Source: Neoscytalidium dimidiatum
Lineage: Eukaryota; Ascomycota; Dothideomycetes; Botryosphaeriales; Botryosphaeriaceae
Direction of reading: 5' to 3'
Assembly (NCBI GenBank): GCA_037367355.1
Contig: CM074703.1
Span: 1,116,001 to 1,180,000, forward strand
DNA: 64,000 nucleotides
Numbering within the stretch: position 1 is the stretch's first letter; each line of letters begins with the position of its first letter. Below are positions 11,503-23,097 of the stretch, one piece after another. The notes under the pieces are model-generated. The model was not told the DNA's origin and did not search any database. It saw only the letters and a list, made by a program, of their open reading frames with translations. The translations under genes and the position numbers were made by a program.

Positions 11503-13311
11503 ATGGCGACCGCCACCATGACCGAGACGATCCCCAAGGGCCGTCGGCTGCCCAAGAATGTTAAGCTGCCGCCGGAAAACGAGCGCTACATGCGCGCCTG
11601 TGCAGACATTGCCAGCGCACTTATCCAGGACTACGAAGCCTCGCTGGATGGCTCCAAGCCCAAGAAGGATATCAATCTTAATGCGCTTCGCGGCCAAATG
11701 GCGAAGAAGCACTATCTGAGCACCCAGCCGCCACTTACCGCCATTATCGCCGCCGTACCAGAGCACTACAAGAAATATATTTTGCCAAAGCTCATAGCAA
11801 AGCCTATCCGTACGTGACAGAAATCTTTCGCTCTCGGAATTCTCTAGAGCATGTGCTGAAGTTTAACAGGAACTTCCTCGGGAATCGCGGTGGTGGCGGT
11901 TATGTGCAAGCCCCACCGCTGCCCTCATATTTCCTACACCGGCAACATCTGCGTATACTGCCCCGGTGGTCCCGATTCCGACTTTGAGTACTCGACCCAG
12001 TCGTACACTGGCTATGAGCCGACCTCCATGCGCGCCATCCGCGCGCGGTACGATCCCTACGAGCAGGCGCGGGGCAGAGTCGACCAGATCAAGGCGCTCG
12101 GGCACAGCGTAGACAAAGTCGAATACATCATCATGGGCGGCACCTTCATGTCGCTACCAGAAAGCTACAGGGACGAGTTCATCTCGCAGCTGCACAATGC
12201 CCTAAGCGGGTACCAGACCACGAACGTGGACGAGGCCGTGATGGCAGGCGAGATGAGCAACATCAAGTGCGTGGGAATCACTATCGAGACCAGGCCGGAC
12301 TACTGCCTCGACCAGCATCTGAGCGCGATGCTGCGGTACGGCTGCACGCGCCTCGAGATTGGCGTGCAGAGCCTGTACGAGGACGTTGCGCGCGACACCA
12401 ACCGCGGACACACGGTCGCCGCCGTGGCAGAGACCTTCAAGCTGGCCAAGGATGCGGGATTCAAGGTCGTCTCGCACATGATGCCGGACCTGCCCAACGT
12501 AGGCATGGAGCGCGACCTCGACCAGTTCCGCGAGTACTTCGAGAACCCAGCCTTCCGCACCGACGGCCTCAAGATCTACCCGACCCTCGTCATTCGCGGC
12601 ACAGGCCTGTACGAGCTGTGGCGGACGGGGCGCTACAAGAACTACACGCCGAACGCCCTGATCGACCTCGTCGCGCGCATCCTCGCCCTCGTGCCGCCGT
12701 GGACCCGCATCTACCGCGTGCAGCGCGACATCCCCATGCCGCTCGTCACGGCCGGCGTCGAGAACGGCAACCTGCGCGAGCTGGCCCTCGCGCGCATGAA
12801 GGACTTCGGTACCACCTGCCGCGACGTGCGCACCCGCGAGGTCGGCATCAATGAGGTCAAGAACAAGATCCGCCCCAGCCAGGTCGAGCTCGTGCGCCGC
12901 GATTACGTCGCCAACGGCGGCTGGGAGACCTTCCTCGCCTACGAGGACCCCAAGCAGGATATCCTCATCGGCTTGCTGCGTCTGCGCAAGCTGAGCAAGA
13001 CGCACACGTTCAGGCCCGAGTTGACCGGCCAGCCCACGAGCATGGTGCGCGAGCTACACGTTTATGGTACCGCGGTGCCCATGCATGGCAGGGACCCGAA
13101 GAAGTTCCAGCATCAGGGCTACGGAACGCTGTTGATGGAAGAGGCGGAGAGGATTGCGAGGGAAGAACATCGGAGTAAGAAGATTAGTGTTATCTCCGGT
13201 GTTGGTGTGAGGGATTATTACCGCAAGTTGGGATACTGGCTCGACAACGGCATTTACATGTCGAAATGGCTTGAGCAGGATGATCAGGATGACAGTGATG
13301 ATGAGGAGTGA
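11503..13311 (+). CDS. ELP3: Elongator catalytic subunit ELP3 (tRNA U34 carboxymethyl-forming radical SAM/KAT enzyme)
   Basis: Two exons, join(11503..11809,11870..13311), give 582 aa. ELP3 is the catalytic subunit of Elongator, which modifies wobble uridine in tRNA. The radical-SAM region holds the cysteine cluster [20 protein letters not shown] and then [12 protein letters not shown] and ETRPDYC. The C-terminal acetyl-CoA-binding (GNAT/KAT) part has [18 protein letters not shown] and ends [14 protein letters not shown] plus an acidic tail. The 60-nt intron (GTACGT donor, AACAG acceptor) sits just before [14 protein letters not shown] second ATG five codons downstream is a possible alternative start. 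The gene is divergent from LSC1, with 268 bp between start codons. Confidence 0.95.
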
Positions 13312-14675
13312 GAAACATTGTCTACTAGTTGTAGCATGGATGCATTTTTGGGCGTTTTGGGCAGCACGGCTGAATACCTGCTGAGTAAAGTGGGACTACA
13401 AAAAGGACACGGGACATAGACAAACGCTGGAAGCAAATAAGGAATCACGTACTATGAAGCAAAGAAGATATTTTCTTCTAGCAACAGTTGTAATTGAAAT
13501 GGGTGAGGACTTGTGAGTGCTTAGGGCGTGCAGGTTGAGGTATTTATATAGTGGGAATTACAGCCGATGAGAAGGCCGACTGTCGTTTCCGCATGCACAG
13601 GGAGAGTAAGAACTGTTCTTAAAAACAATTCTAGTTTATGGAGAGCGATAAGAGAAAATTAGCTTTCAAAGGTAACGATGGAGAGAGTCAGCGCAATGTT
13701 TAGATGTAACTTTGACCGGTATTTGACGTCTGGGTGACTCTAACACCTAACTGTACTACGCTGGAGCTTTGCTATCGTAACAATTTTACGTCTCGAGGTG
13801 ATTTGCTTTGTTAATTACTAGAAATATTTGTAGCCTTGTTAACTTTGGGAGGTTTGCACTACTAGAATAATCATGGCCATGCGCTCTACCTAAGTCTTGC
13901 AACACCAATCTCCAAATACTTATGGATATCAATTTAGGACATATCTCACCAACCAATCTCCTCGAAGTAGCATTCGTCACGTGGTGATTAATTCTGCAGA
14001 TATCCCCGCGATTGCGCTGACTGCAGCCTTATGATAACCCCGCCCTCTTAACTCTTGCTTATCCTGCGCCTACGCCTACCAAAAATCTGTGACAGTCCTC
14101 TGGAATCATCAGATCCAAGCAAGATAGTGACCGCTCATGCCAACATCTCCGCCCGTGTGCTAATACCCACCTGAGTTGATCACGCAATCGAGGTTCTTGA
14201 AGGAGGTCATTTCTCAATCTAACCATAGCAGCCTGGGGCCATATATTCTTTTGGAAATAACCAAAGATGACTTGACAGGCGGTATCGGCATAAAGGCTTC
14301 ATGGAATTCCCGGTAAATACGACAGGGATGATGTTCGACACCTCGCCGGCCGACTCCTGGGTGTCGATTAGAGGAAGGTACGCGTGCGCTCTCTCGCATA
14401 TAATCCGTTCAAGAAAGGGAAAAAATTGGTACAATATCTTTGCTCGAGGAACCCATTTCCCTGGATACGCAGCAAAAGACCGGCCAACGATGCTTGAGGA
14501 ATCTGATGAGGCCCAGGGAGGAATGGCAACCCTATTTTGTCTAGATACACATGTCCGAGGGTTAACGCCACTGCACAACTCGGAAGATCACCAGTGCGAT
14601 ACTGAGTAAGAAAACATGTTGAGGCACTACAGCTCTTATTTTGTGTTCGAAGTGCTGTCCCGAATGCCGTCCCGC
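13312..14675. other. Intergenic, no gene recognised
   Basis: About 1.36 kb of mixed composition downstream of ELP3. The short open frames near 14.2-14.6 kb on both strands show no motif I recognise. Any 5' exon of the decayed NLR to the right could have lain here, but nothing readable remains. Confidence 0.45.
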
Positions 14676-17600
14676 CTTATCGCCCTGTCGGGCCTCAACG
14701 GCCATGCTTTCGGCTCGTTCAAAGCAAAAGGGCTGGACTTCATGTGAATCAGAGATGCGTTAGCAAGGGATTTACTGAGATGCAGATTGTTCATTTACGG
14801 ATACGATACTGCATTGATACAGAGCGCATCTCTGCAGTCAATCCTTGATCTTGGGTCACAGTTCACGGCGGATCCGAGAGGTTTGACCACGGCGACGCTT
14901 AAACGCGGTTTATCTGAAATGCCCTTATTATTCTCGGCCACAGTCTTAGTAGTCTCGTGCTTGAGCAGGTGAGAGCCCTTCAGACTGCTCACGATGCGGA
15001 TACCCCTGAAGAAAATCATGACCTAACATACTGACTTTGTCCTTCAGGCCCTTGTCGACCTATTGAAATTATCTACATCATCATCACCAAATATCCGCCC
15101 AAGCAGCGCACGTGCACTCCACCGAACTAATAGCATCCCGCTTTTCGGTGTTCCCCACCAGGATATGTCAACTGAAGCACTGATTACTACCGTGGTTCGC
15201 GAACAGCCGAATCGAGATCTCGTTGCCAGCCTGAGTGTCGACTCTGCCTTTCTGCAACTTCAGCACAACAGTTTCAAGGAAGCTCTCACAAAATTGAAGA
15301 GTACCGATATCGTTACGTTCTTTGAGACTGAAGAGTCTTCGACGATCACGATGGTATGTTTGTTACTCTATTGACTTCATTATGAATTAATCGGCTGCCC
15401 TAGGTTTCTGGAGAGTGGAAAATGGCTGGTTCGCCAACACTTCTCGTTTCGAAAAGATCGGCCACATCTATTGGCGATAATTCTTTGCCAATCAACCGCA
15501 ATCATTCCGAAATGATCAAGTTTCGCCCTTATGATTCAGATTATGACCGCGTGCTTCCCGAGATTCGGTCCATTAGAGAAGCCAGCTCGATGCAGGATGA
15601 TGATGATGATGATGAGTCCCGGAAACTAAGTAACAAAGAATCAAGCGCTCTCCGCTCTTTAGGCTCTTCTGAACAGAATTGGCGCCGAGATGAAATTGAG
15701 CCGGGCGACAACACATGTGCTTGGCTCATCAACGACATGACTTTCAAAAAATGGTTGTCTAATCCAGAAGATTCTTCATCCAGACGGCTTTGGATCCAAG
15801 GCCATCCAGGGATGGGGAAATCAAGTCTCATGAAAAATTCGTTTGACTTCCTAAGTTCTCATCATGATCCCCGAAATCTCATCGATTTGTCGTTCTTCTT
15901 GCAGAGTTCACTCAGATGCATCAGGAAAGGGGTAAATCTGAACCCGAACCAGACATAAGATGGTCTGAGGGAGATTTACAGCATGTCCTCAACAAAGCTT
16001 TTCCTCTGATGGAAAAGCAAGTTTGCATATTAGTAGATGCTCCCGATGAATCCGATCAAGCACCAGCTGGAGACTTGATTGGCCGGTTCCGGACATGGAC
16101 ATCATTCCGGAACATTCGCGTCTTATTCTCCTGTCGTTATTACCCGATCCTGGAAAATATTTGCCAACTTGCCCTTTCGGTGGAGAAGTAGAACCGGAAA
16201 GATATTGAGTAGGTAATAGGAGCTCACCTTCGTAGCGAGTTCAGTGAGGAAAGTGCACAGTTACTAGAGCGTAAATTGCTGAAAATCCCAACGGCATGTT
16301 CCAGTGGGCTACACTTGTAGCCGATTCAGTGGTGGAGATGCGACGTGGATTAGGGCAGTCCGTCCAAGTCCTCCTGGAAACAGTTGGACGACTACTGGCA
16401 CCGGATCTCTCGAAATTGTATGGATCGCTCTTGGACTCTCTTGCACAGGAAGAAAAGGATCAGTCCATCAAGCTGATTCGCTGGGTTCTATTTGCCTTCA
16501 AGCCACTTGATGTCCGTGCTCTTCAGCACGCACTCGCTATTGATGCGAAAACGAGCATTCGGTCAATGACTGAGTTCCTCAAAAGTCCTAATTTTGTGGA
16601 GGTAGAAAGAGCTGTCAAGACTCTTTCGCGAGGCCTTGTAGAGATCAAAATGCATAAAAAACGGTCGTTTGCCCAATTCATTCACCAGTCAGTCCGTGAC
16701 TATCCTATCCAAGGTGGAGGCCTTCAAGCCCTCAACGGATCAAACGGACAGCTGGAAATGATTGGAAGAGCACATTTTCATCTATCGCGATCATGCATAC
16801 GATGTCTTCTACTGGAAGATCTCAAACGAATGATGACAGAGCTGAGTAGAAGTGAAAAGATCAATTCGAGATTGGAAATAAAAGGAAAACTTGCGGCAGC
16901 ATTTCCACTATGGAAATACTCCCACTACCACTAGCTCGCGCACACCGTACGTGTTGAATCAGTCAGAATCGGCCAGGAAGACCTTTTACAGCTTCTGCCA
17001 TGGGTGTATGCCAAACACATACCAACTGCATTCCTGGATTCGGCGAGATCCTTCGACTCTGATTCTCTTCTTGGCATACGACTGTGGGATGTTTTGAAGG
17101 ACACGTTAGACACCAGTACAAGATTCATGGAATTCGTTAGAAGAAGCGGCTTGATATTTGGACGCGGAGGAAGCACCTAATTTATCCATAACCTATACGA
17201 CTCTGTGCGGGCCGTTGCAGGCAGCAGAATACTAGGAGACCCTTTCGGCCTCTTTGCACTGGCTGGAATCCGCAGTGTATTGAAACGTCTGCTGAATGCA
17301 AGAGAGGTCTCAGACCGCATGCCTTTGGACAGCCAACCGGAGAAGATCCTTTCACTTCGCAAACCTCTTTCCGGCCCAGGGCTGAGATCTGGAGTCAACC
17401 TTGAGGCTGCTCAGACCTCTACTTCCGATGTGAGATCTGGTCGTTTCTGTTCTCCTCTCCTCACCCTCCTGCTTGGCAACCCGGATATCGAAATATCGGA
17501 GATTCCGCCAACGTCGATTGCAACGTATATAAACGATAGGATTATGTCACGCCACTGTTTCTGGCCGTCGCTTTCGAGCGTGGAGACCTCGTGCGCGCAT

Positions 17601-18401
17601 TCATCGAAGCCGGTGCTCAGGAACTGGACGTGCGATGTTACAGTTTACGGACCGATATTTCAATTTTTGAGCTTGCCATACTGACGTACAAGGAGGGTAC
17701 TTGATGCAATGCGGCTTGCTCTGAAAGTTGGAGCAGACCTAAATAAAGGTCCGCCATATTAGGCAACTCCTTTCATGATTGCGGTATCAACCTACACCAC
17801 TGAGCTGGTAGATGTTTTACTACAGAACAACCAAACAGACCCTGAACTAATCGACACACGTAGGCCCACAGCCCTTATGCCACAGATTTTCCAAGGTCAT
17901 ATCTCATATCGTCTAGGCGCGCCCGAGGTGACGAACGTGATGCAGCATTGCATAGGGTTAAGAAGATTCAATCTAAAAATCAGGGATCCGTCTGGGGTGA
18001 CTCCTCTATCAATGGTGGTAGTCCGAGGCCTTTGCAGCAGGGTCGACATCTTGCTATCAGTTGGAAAAGTTGATCCCAAAATCGAGGACAACCTCGGCTT
18101 TACACCACTGGTGAAACTTTCAATTAGCGGCTCGTTGACCACTACGAAATTGCTGTTATCATACAACAAAACAGACATCGAACCCTAAGATCGCACAGGA
18201 TTCAACGCGCTTTGTTATGTGATCCGAGAGGGAAATATAGCCTGTGCTAATCTCATTTTGGCACATCCACAGACGAACATACATTTGTCGACGATCAAAC
18301 TGGATTTAGGATTGCTTGCAGCGGTTGAGAAGGGAGATTTTAAAGTTCTGAGGCACATTCTAGATAGGCATCCGTCCAGATGTTGCAAGTTTTCTGGTTA
18401 A
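14676..18401 (+). pseudogene. Decayed NLR: SERAC1-like hydrolase, NACHT ATPase, probable repeat tail
   Basis: Pieces of one STAND/NLR-type protein lie in order but in shifting frames. Near 14680-14820 there is SGLNGHAFGSF, an in-frame TGA where the family has Trp, then FIYGYDTALIQS. A lipase-like GHSLSSLVLEQAL follows near 14930-14970, where the family has GHSLGG. GVPHQDM lies near 15150. A plausible intron lies at about 15354-15403. The NACHT P-loop GHPGMGKSSL is at about 15800-15829. The Walker-B-like ILVDAPDESD near 16021-16056 lies in another frame, and some sequence seems lost between the two. In-frame TAG codons follow near 16188-16212. The GMFQWATLV winged-helix region is near 16296 and the LLPWVYAKHIPTAF region near 16980-17040, again shifted. 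The ankyrin-like segments at 17.8-18.4 kb are weak. Such proteins act in fungal self/non-self recognition; this copy cannot make one. Confidence 0.8.
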
Positions 18402-18742
18402 TGAGATGTATTCGCAAGCACAACGCCAGGGGAATCATCTCGTTATCAGAAAATTGGAATCAACGAAACTGCAGATCCAACAAAATGACATCATGAAAGG
18501 CGCAATCTGAAGCCAAAATCTGGTTTGAGGCCTCATGGATCGCCCAAAGGCTCTTTTTTTCCCTCTTACATATATAAGGCACTGGTGTAGATTAATAGAG
18601 CAAATTGCTAATCCTGGGCAGGGGCCGAGTACAGCGAAGTGGACAACTTTCCCTCTAATTTTATGAGTATGGTCTGCGTTACTTCGTTTTTAAGTCTTAT
18701 CGACATAATACAAGGCCTTATTCGTACGTATCGATCGATCGT
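18402..18742. other. Intergenic
   Basis: Spacer between the decayed NLR and the 3' end of the convergent amidase gene. No gene recognised. Confidence 0.45.
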
Positions 18743-20722
18743 CTATCCGTAAATTCTCGGCCCAGTGACTACGGGCCTCACAATACCGGCAACCTCCAAA
18801 CTCTTCACCAAATTTGCCAACATCAGATCACAACCTCGCGCCACCTGGAGGCTCACCGTTACCGGTAAATATTCTGTCGTCTCCGAGACAGTGCTATTGT
18901 ACGGCACCTCGCCGATCGGCACGACAACCTCCGGTGCGCCAGCATAACCAGCAATCGCCCAATCGGAAAACCCAAGCGGCGGCTGCGTAGGAGCGTCAAA
19001 ATATTCGTTCCGGTAGCTCGGGGAGCCCGACGACCACATGTACACGTACACACCCTCAGAGCACGATTCCGAATCGTTGCGACCGTACCCATCTCGTTCC
19101 CACCAAGTTCGGAAGGTCGTCATGTTCTGCAGCGCGACTTCATAGGTAGCGTTACCGCCGTGCGCCTGTCCCCACCTCCATCGCGCCAGCGGGCCAGGAT
19201 TGATGAACGGGCGGCGCCCCTCATGCTCGGCCGCGTAATCCTCGAAGAGCGGGCGGCCCAGGAGGTTGAACTGGTCGACCGACGTTAGGACGCCATACGT
19301 GAGGTACAGCATCTCATCCACGCTCTCCGGCGCGGCGGCATCGCGCGTGTCGCTCCAGCGCTGCGTCACATTGACGGCGGTGCCGTTCGCGCCCAGGAAC
19401 GCCTCGAGCCGGCCGACGAACCCGTCGTACAGCGCCCGCGCCGCCTCGCTCCCGTCCGCGCCGTCCGACCACCCGGACGAGCTGCTGGACAGGTAGACGC
19501 TCTTCGGATACGCCGCGAAGCCGTCCTCGAACCCCTCGTACCACGCGCTCGTCACATCCGCCCACAGCGCGCCGCTCCGCGCGAACACGCCCGCGGTGTC
19601 CAGCGCCGGGCTCAGCGGGATGACGTGCTCCATCGGCACCGCGCCCGTCGACGGCCTGTTGCCGAACAAGCCCTGGGACCCGGCCGGCCCGCGCATCGAC
19701 CCGCCCGTGTCGCTGCCGACGGCGACGTCCAGCCAGGCATACGCGGCGACCGCGGCGCCCGACCCGGTCGACGAGCCGGACGGGTCCTGGTAGCCGTCGG
19801 CGCGCGGGTTGAACGGCGCGTGCAGGTCGACCCAGTCGGCGGTGGGGCGGTCGCCGTTGGCGAACTGCACGGTGCCGGTTTTGCCGACGAGGACGGCGCC
19901 CGCGGCGAGCAGGCGCTGGACGGAGGGTGCGGTGGTGGGCTGCGGTGGGTAGAGCGAGTAGTAGGCGCGGTTGCCGCCGCTGGTGCGCACGCCGGCGATG
20001 TGGTAGATGTCTTTGACGGCGAAGCGGAGGCCGGCGAGGGGCTGGGATGCGGTGCGTGGGGTGTAGAGGCGGGAGGGGACGGCGATGCTCTTGGCCATGA
20101 GGGTGGAGGTGGCTGCGGGAAGGGACAGGAAGCCTCCGTTTTCGTCGCTTATGATGGCTTGCGTGAAGGCGAGGAAGTCATCGGCGTAGAGGCGGTGGGC
20201 TTTGAAAATGTGGCCGGTGTGGGCAGAGAAGAAGTAAGGGCCTTGGGGAAGAGTGGTAGTGAGGCTGGCGGATGCAGTGATGTTTGTTGTGGACTTGTGG
20301 GTGAGGAGGAGTTGAGTGTTGTAGCGCTGTTGGAGGAGAGATAGGCAGGATTGAGTGTCGACTGAAGTTGATGAGTTCCCGAGATTGTTCAGGTAGACGG
20401 CTTGGAGAAAGCCGTCCTGGAACACATCGTCTTGACTCTTGAAGTCGGTGATGGTGGAATTCAGCTCGTCCGCGGTAAAAGACGGGGTTTGCGTATTGAT
20501 GATGGTAAGAGGAACTATGTCCAGGCTGAAAGCGTTGCCAACTGATCCGGAACCGAAGTTCGTCAGGGTTGAGACTGCAATGCCTCCAACATAGTACGGA
20601 ATGCCGTCTAGGGTTGTGACCCTGCCATCGTCAACAAGGACTGGTGATGCGGAGATGGGAGATGCCAAAGAGGAAATGAGGACTATCGCAAGGCAAGGGC
20701 TGGGCCACTGTTGTCGACCCAT
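18743..20722 (-). CDS. Secreted amidase-signature family protein
   Basis: Single exon, 659 aa from the ATG at 20722. An in-frame ATG at 20764 would add 14 residues before the signal peptide, so the inner start is preferred. The N-terminus is a typical secretion signal (LAIVLISSLASPISASP). Residues of about 30-200 form the extra N-terminal region seen in fungal Arp1-like amidases. The amidase signature core follows, with the Ser-cisSer-Lys triad readable as Lys about 237 (RFAVKDIYH), Ser about 318 (DPSGSSTGSGAA) and Ser about 342 (VGSDTGGSMRGPAG). Family members hydrolyse carboxamides, nitrile-derived amides or aryl-acyl amides; the substrate cannot be told here. Several Asn-X-Ser/Thr sites fit an extracellular enzyme. 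It is divergent from the propeller gene to its right. Confidence 0.85.
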   Translation of the reverse strand: MGRQQWPSPCLAIVLISSLASPISASPVLVDDGRVTTLDGIPYYVGGIAVSTLTNFGSGSVGNAFSLDIVPLTIINTQTPSFTADELNSTITDFKSQDDVFQDGFLQAVYLNNLGNSSTSVDTQSCLSLLQQRYNTQLLLTHKSTTNITASASLTTTLPQGPYFFSAHTGHIFKAHRLYADDFLAFTQAIISDENGGFLSLPAATSTLMAKSIAVPSRLYTPRTASQPLAGLRFAVKDIYHIAGVRTSGGNRAYYSLYPPQPTTAPSVQRLLAAGAVLVGKTGTVQFANGDRPTADWVDLHAPFNPRADGYQDPSGSSTGSGAAVAAYAWLDVAVGSDTGGSMRGPAGSQGLFGNRPSTGAVPMEHVIPLSPALDTAGVFARSGALWADVTSAWYEGFEDGFAAYPKSVYLSSSSSGWSDGADGSEAARALYDGFVGRLEAFLGANGTAVNVTQRWSDTRDAAAPESVDEMLYLTYGVLTSVDQFNLLGRPLFEDYAAEHEGRRPFINPGPLARWRWGQAHGGNATYEVALQNMTTFRTWWERDGYGRNDSESCSEGVYVYMWSSGSPSYRNEYFDAPTQPPLGFSDWAIAGYAGAPEVVVPIGEVPYNSTVSETTEYLPVTVSLQVARGCDLMLANLVKSLEVAGIVRPVVTGPRIYG

Positions 20723-21471
20723 GATTGTTTCCGCTCTGGATAGGGCTGTGATCCTCAGAGTCATGTGGCGAATCTCTCCATTTCTTTATAGAAACCAGAA
20801 CCGGGAGAGGCATTGTCTGTACCTATCGCAGATGGCAGCCCTGCGTGGGGTTTCCTAATCGGCGAGCCATGTCCCTGCCGATCAGTCACAAGTAACGTAA
20901 TGGTAAGGGAGGAACATGTGCTTATCTTTAGCGGTCAGTACTGTTTAGTCGTTATCCATACCTCCTTCGCTTCATCTTTGCCCCCCACCCATGTCTTGGC
21001 ATTGGTCGACACAACCGTACCAAGATCCTAGGTCTTCCGGTTAAGCGGAGGTTGGGGCTGTGCGAACTGGTGAGTAGACTAGCGTAAATGTTCTGCTGCT
21101 GTTAATATCGGAACGACGCTCCCCGCGGGGTTCCAAAAAGGCGATTTTGAAGCCTCTTTCCTTTTATGGAAAGAATGAGTGAACGCCCGTCGGGCCCTCG
21201 CCCGAGGCTAATCCTCGGCCCCGCCTGCTCGACCGCTGGAGGCAAGGAATTTCTCGTACGTAGCGACTGAGAGAAACTTGCTTGCCGGATGCTGTCTCAA
21301 CATCTCGGCCACCAAGGATTTCCATATTGGAAATGACGCAATGCGGCCTGGGTCGTACGAGTAAAAAAGCTGCTGGCCATCTGACAGACCGCGACTGAGC
21401 AACAACGACAGTATAAAGCTGTACTGGTGATCAATCATCAAGCCCACCTGGCGGTCCATGAGATAGTGGCC
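20723..21471. promoter_or_regulatory. Divergent intergenic region between amidase and propeller genes
   Basis: About 750 bp holding both promoters. Short inverted repeats such as CCCCGCGGGG near 21121 are visible but not diagnostic. An open frame on the minus strand at 21208-21480 has no motif I can name. Confidence 0.4.
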
Positions 21472-22530
21472 ATGCAGCAAGACCAGAACAAGAGGAGAGC
21501 GGCCGCAACTGCGCCACGACCGTCACCACCAGCTTCGAGGACGGATCAGAAATCCCAGACCAACTTTCTCAAGCTTGCAATTCTACCAATTGTTGCTGCT
21601 ATTATCGCATCCCTCCTTTCCCAGCCTCACACTACCAACCTCACCTCCACCGATGCACAATCGAGCCGGATCCGCACGGTTTACCAATTCTCAGACACCA
21701 GCACATGGATCGAAAACATCGCCGTCCGTAGCAATGGGAACCTCCTAGTGACCCTCGTCCGGCCCGCGCCCGACCTCTGGGAGATCGACCCGGCCACCTC
21801 GCGCGCCACGCTCGTCCACCGCTTCGACGGCATGCCGCTGCTGACCGGCATCACCGAGCTCGAGCCGGACGTGTTCGCCGTCGGCTCGCCGCAGACGCTG
21901 TGGCGCGTCGACTTCAACCGCGACTCGGCCGTCTCCGAGATCGTCACCATTCCCGAGGCCGGGTCCCTCAACGGCATGGCGACGCTGGACGCGGCGCGCG
22001 GAACCATCCTTGTTGCCGACCACTTGCGCGGGGCTGTTTGGAAGGTCGACGTGCGGACGGGCGAGCGCGAGGTCGTGCTGCAGGACGAGACGATGGCGCC
22101 GGATGACGGGGTGGGGCCGCTGGTGGGGATCGATGGGCTGAGGCTCCTGGGCGATGTGGTGTACTACAACAACTGTCCGCGTCGCTTGTACTGCCGCGTC
22201 CGTATCGATCGAGAGACCGGTGCGGCGGTTGGTCCGTATGAAGTCGTTGCCGAGGACGTCATGGCGGATGACTTCGCGCTGGGACCGGATGCTGTGGGAT
22301 ATCTTGCCGGCCTCATCGATAATGTCGTAACGCGCGTGTTTCCGAATGGCACGTACGAGGTCGTGGCTGGTGCTGTTGACGAGACAGTCTTTGCTGGGGC
22401 AACGTCGGCTGCGTTTGGCCGCGCGCCAGGTGATGAGAAGGTCTTGTATGTGACGACCGGCGGCGTGTGGGGGATCCCTGTCACGGATACGGACTTTGAA
22501 GGTGGAAAGGTGGTGGCGGTCAGGATATGA
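21472..22530 (+). CDS. Membrane-anchored SMP-30/gluconolactonase-like six-bladed propeller protein
   Basis: Single exon. From the ATG at 21472 the product is 352 aa; an upstream in-frame ATG at 21427 would add 15 residues. A short basic, proline-rich N-terminus precedes one hydrophobic segment (LAILPIVAAIIASLLS, about residues 33-48), which is either a signal anchor or an uncleaved signal. The rest shows the blade pattern of the SMP-30/gluconolactonase/LRE-like family: WIENIAVRSNGNLLVT, LWEIDPATSRA, ILVADHLRGAVWKVDV and a final VLYVTTGGVWG. Members include lactonases and, in some fungal pathways, hetero-Diels-Alder cyclases. The sequence alone does not choose between these roles. Confidence 0.8.
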   Translation: MQQDQNKRRAAATAPRPSPPASRTDQKSQTNFLKLAILPIVAAIIASLLSQPHTTNLTSTDAQSSRIRTVYQFSDTSTWIENIAVRSNGNLLVTLVRPAPDLWEIDPATSRATLVHRFDGMPLLTGITELEPDVFAVGSPQTLWRVDFNRDSAVSEIVTIPEAGSLNGMATLDAARGTILVADHLRGAVWKVDVRTGEREVVLQDETMAPDDGVGPLVGIDGLRLLGDVVYYNNCPRRLYCRVRIDRETGAAVGPYEVVAEDVMADDFALGPDAVGYLAGLIDNVVTRVFPNGTYEVVAGAVDETVFAGATSAAFGRAPGDEKVLYVTTGGVWGIPVTDTDFEGGKVVAVRI

Positions 22531-23097
22531 TTTGACGAGTAGAGAAGGTATTTCCGGCAATTGAAAGAAAGAGACTAGCTCCAATTTTTTGGTGGAGGCT
22601 TTTTTTGCTGTATAAGATTTCCTGAGGTGATGGGCAATCGAAGCGGGAAGTACTCAGCTGGCCGTGGAAACGGCGAGTATCACATGGTGGCCATTGTGCG
22701 GCAATTCTCTCCGACGGGACGTCGCACCGGAGCTCATTCTGGCATTACCTTTCATCTATATATCTTTCGGGATGTCTGCGTTGACGTCAAAAGCTCTCTA
22801 CCTACCCGGTTAGGCATCGTACATATCCGTGTTCGTGTCAGTATCCGTTTCCACGTATCCGTATGCAAGCGCGGGAACTAATGCACGGTGCAGATCACAG
22901 CAATTTCAGCCGCATTAGGCAAGTATAGATGGCATATGTTTCCATATTTTGGTGTACCCCGGATTGCTAAATCTTGCCTGTGCGGGGCATCCTTACGTCA
23001 AATAGGCTCCGGTGTGAGCCGTTCTGAGGTATAAAGCTCGAGGACAGTCCTGTTTGGGAACTGCATCTCCAACACAAGCCGGGACTACCCAGCCACA
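22531..23097. other. Intergenic
   Basis: About 570 bp containing the 3' flank of the propeller gene and the promoter of the secreted protein gene starting at 23098. A GAGGTATAAAGCTC stretch near 23027-23040 looks like a TATA element about 60 bp before the start codon. Confidence 0.5.

Noticed and set aside
21208..21480. 90-codon minus-strand frame upstream of the SMP-30-like gene
   Set aside because: The composition looks protein-like (YSYDPGRIASFPIWKSLVAE), but it matches no family I know, has no visible upstream exon and overlaps the start of the neighbouring gene.
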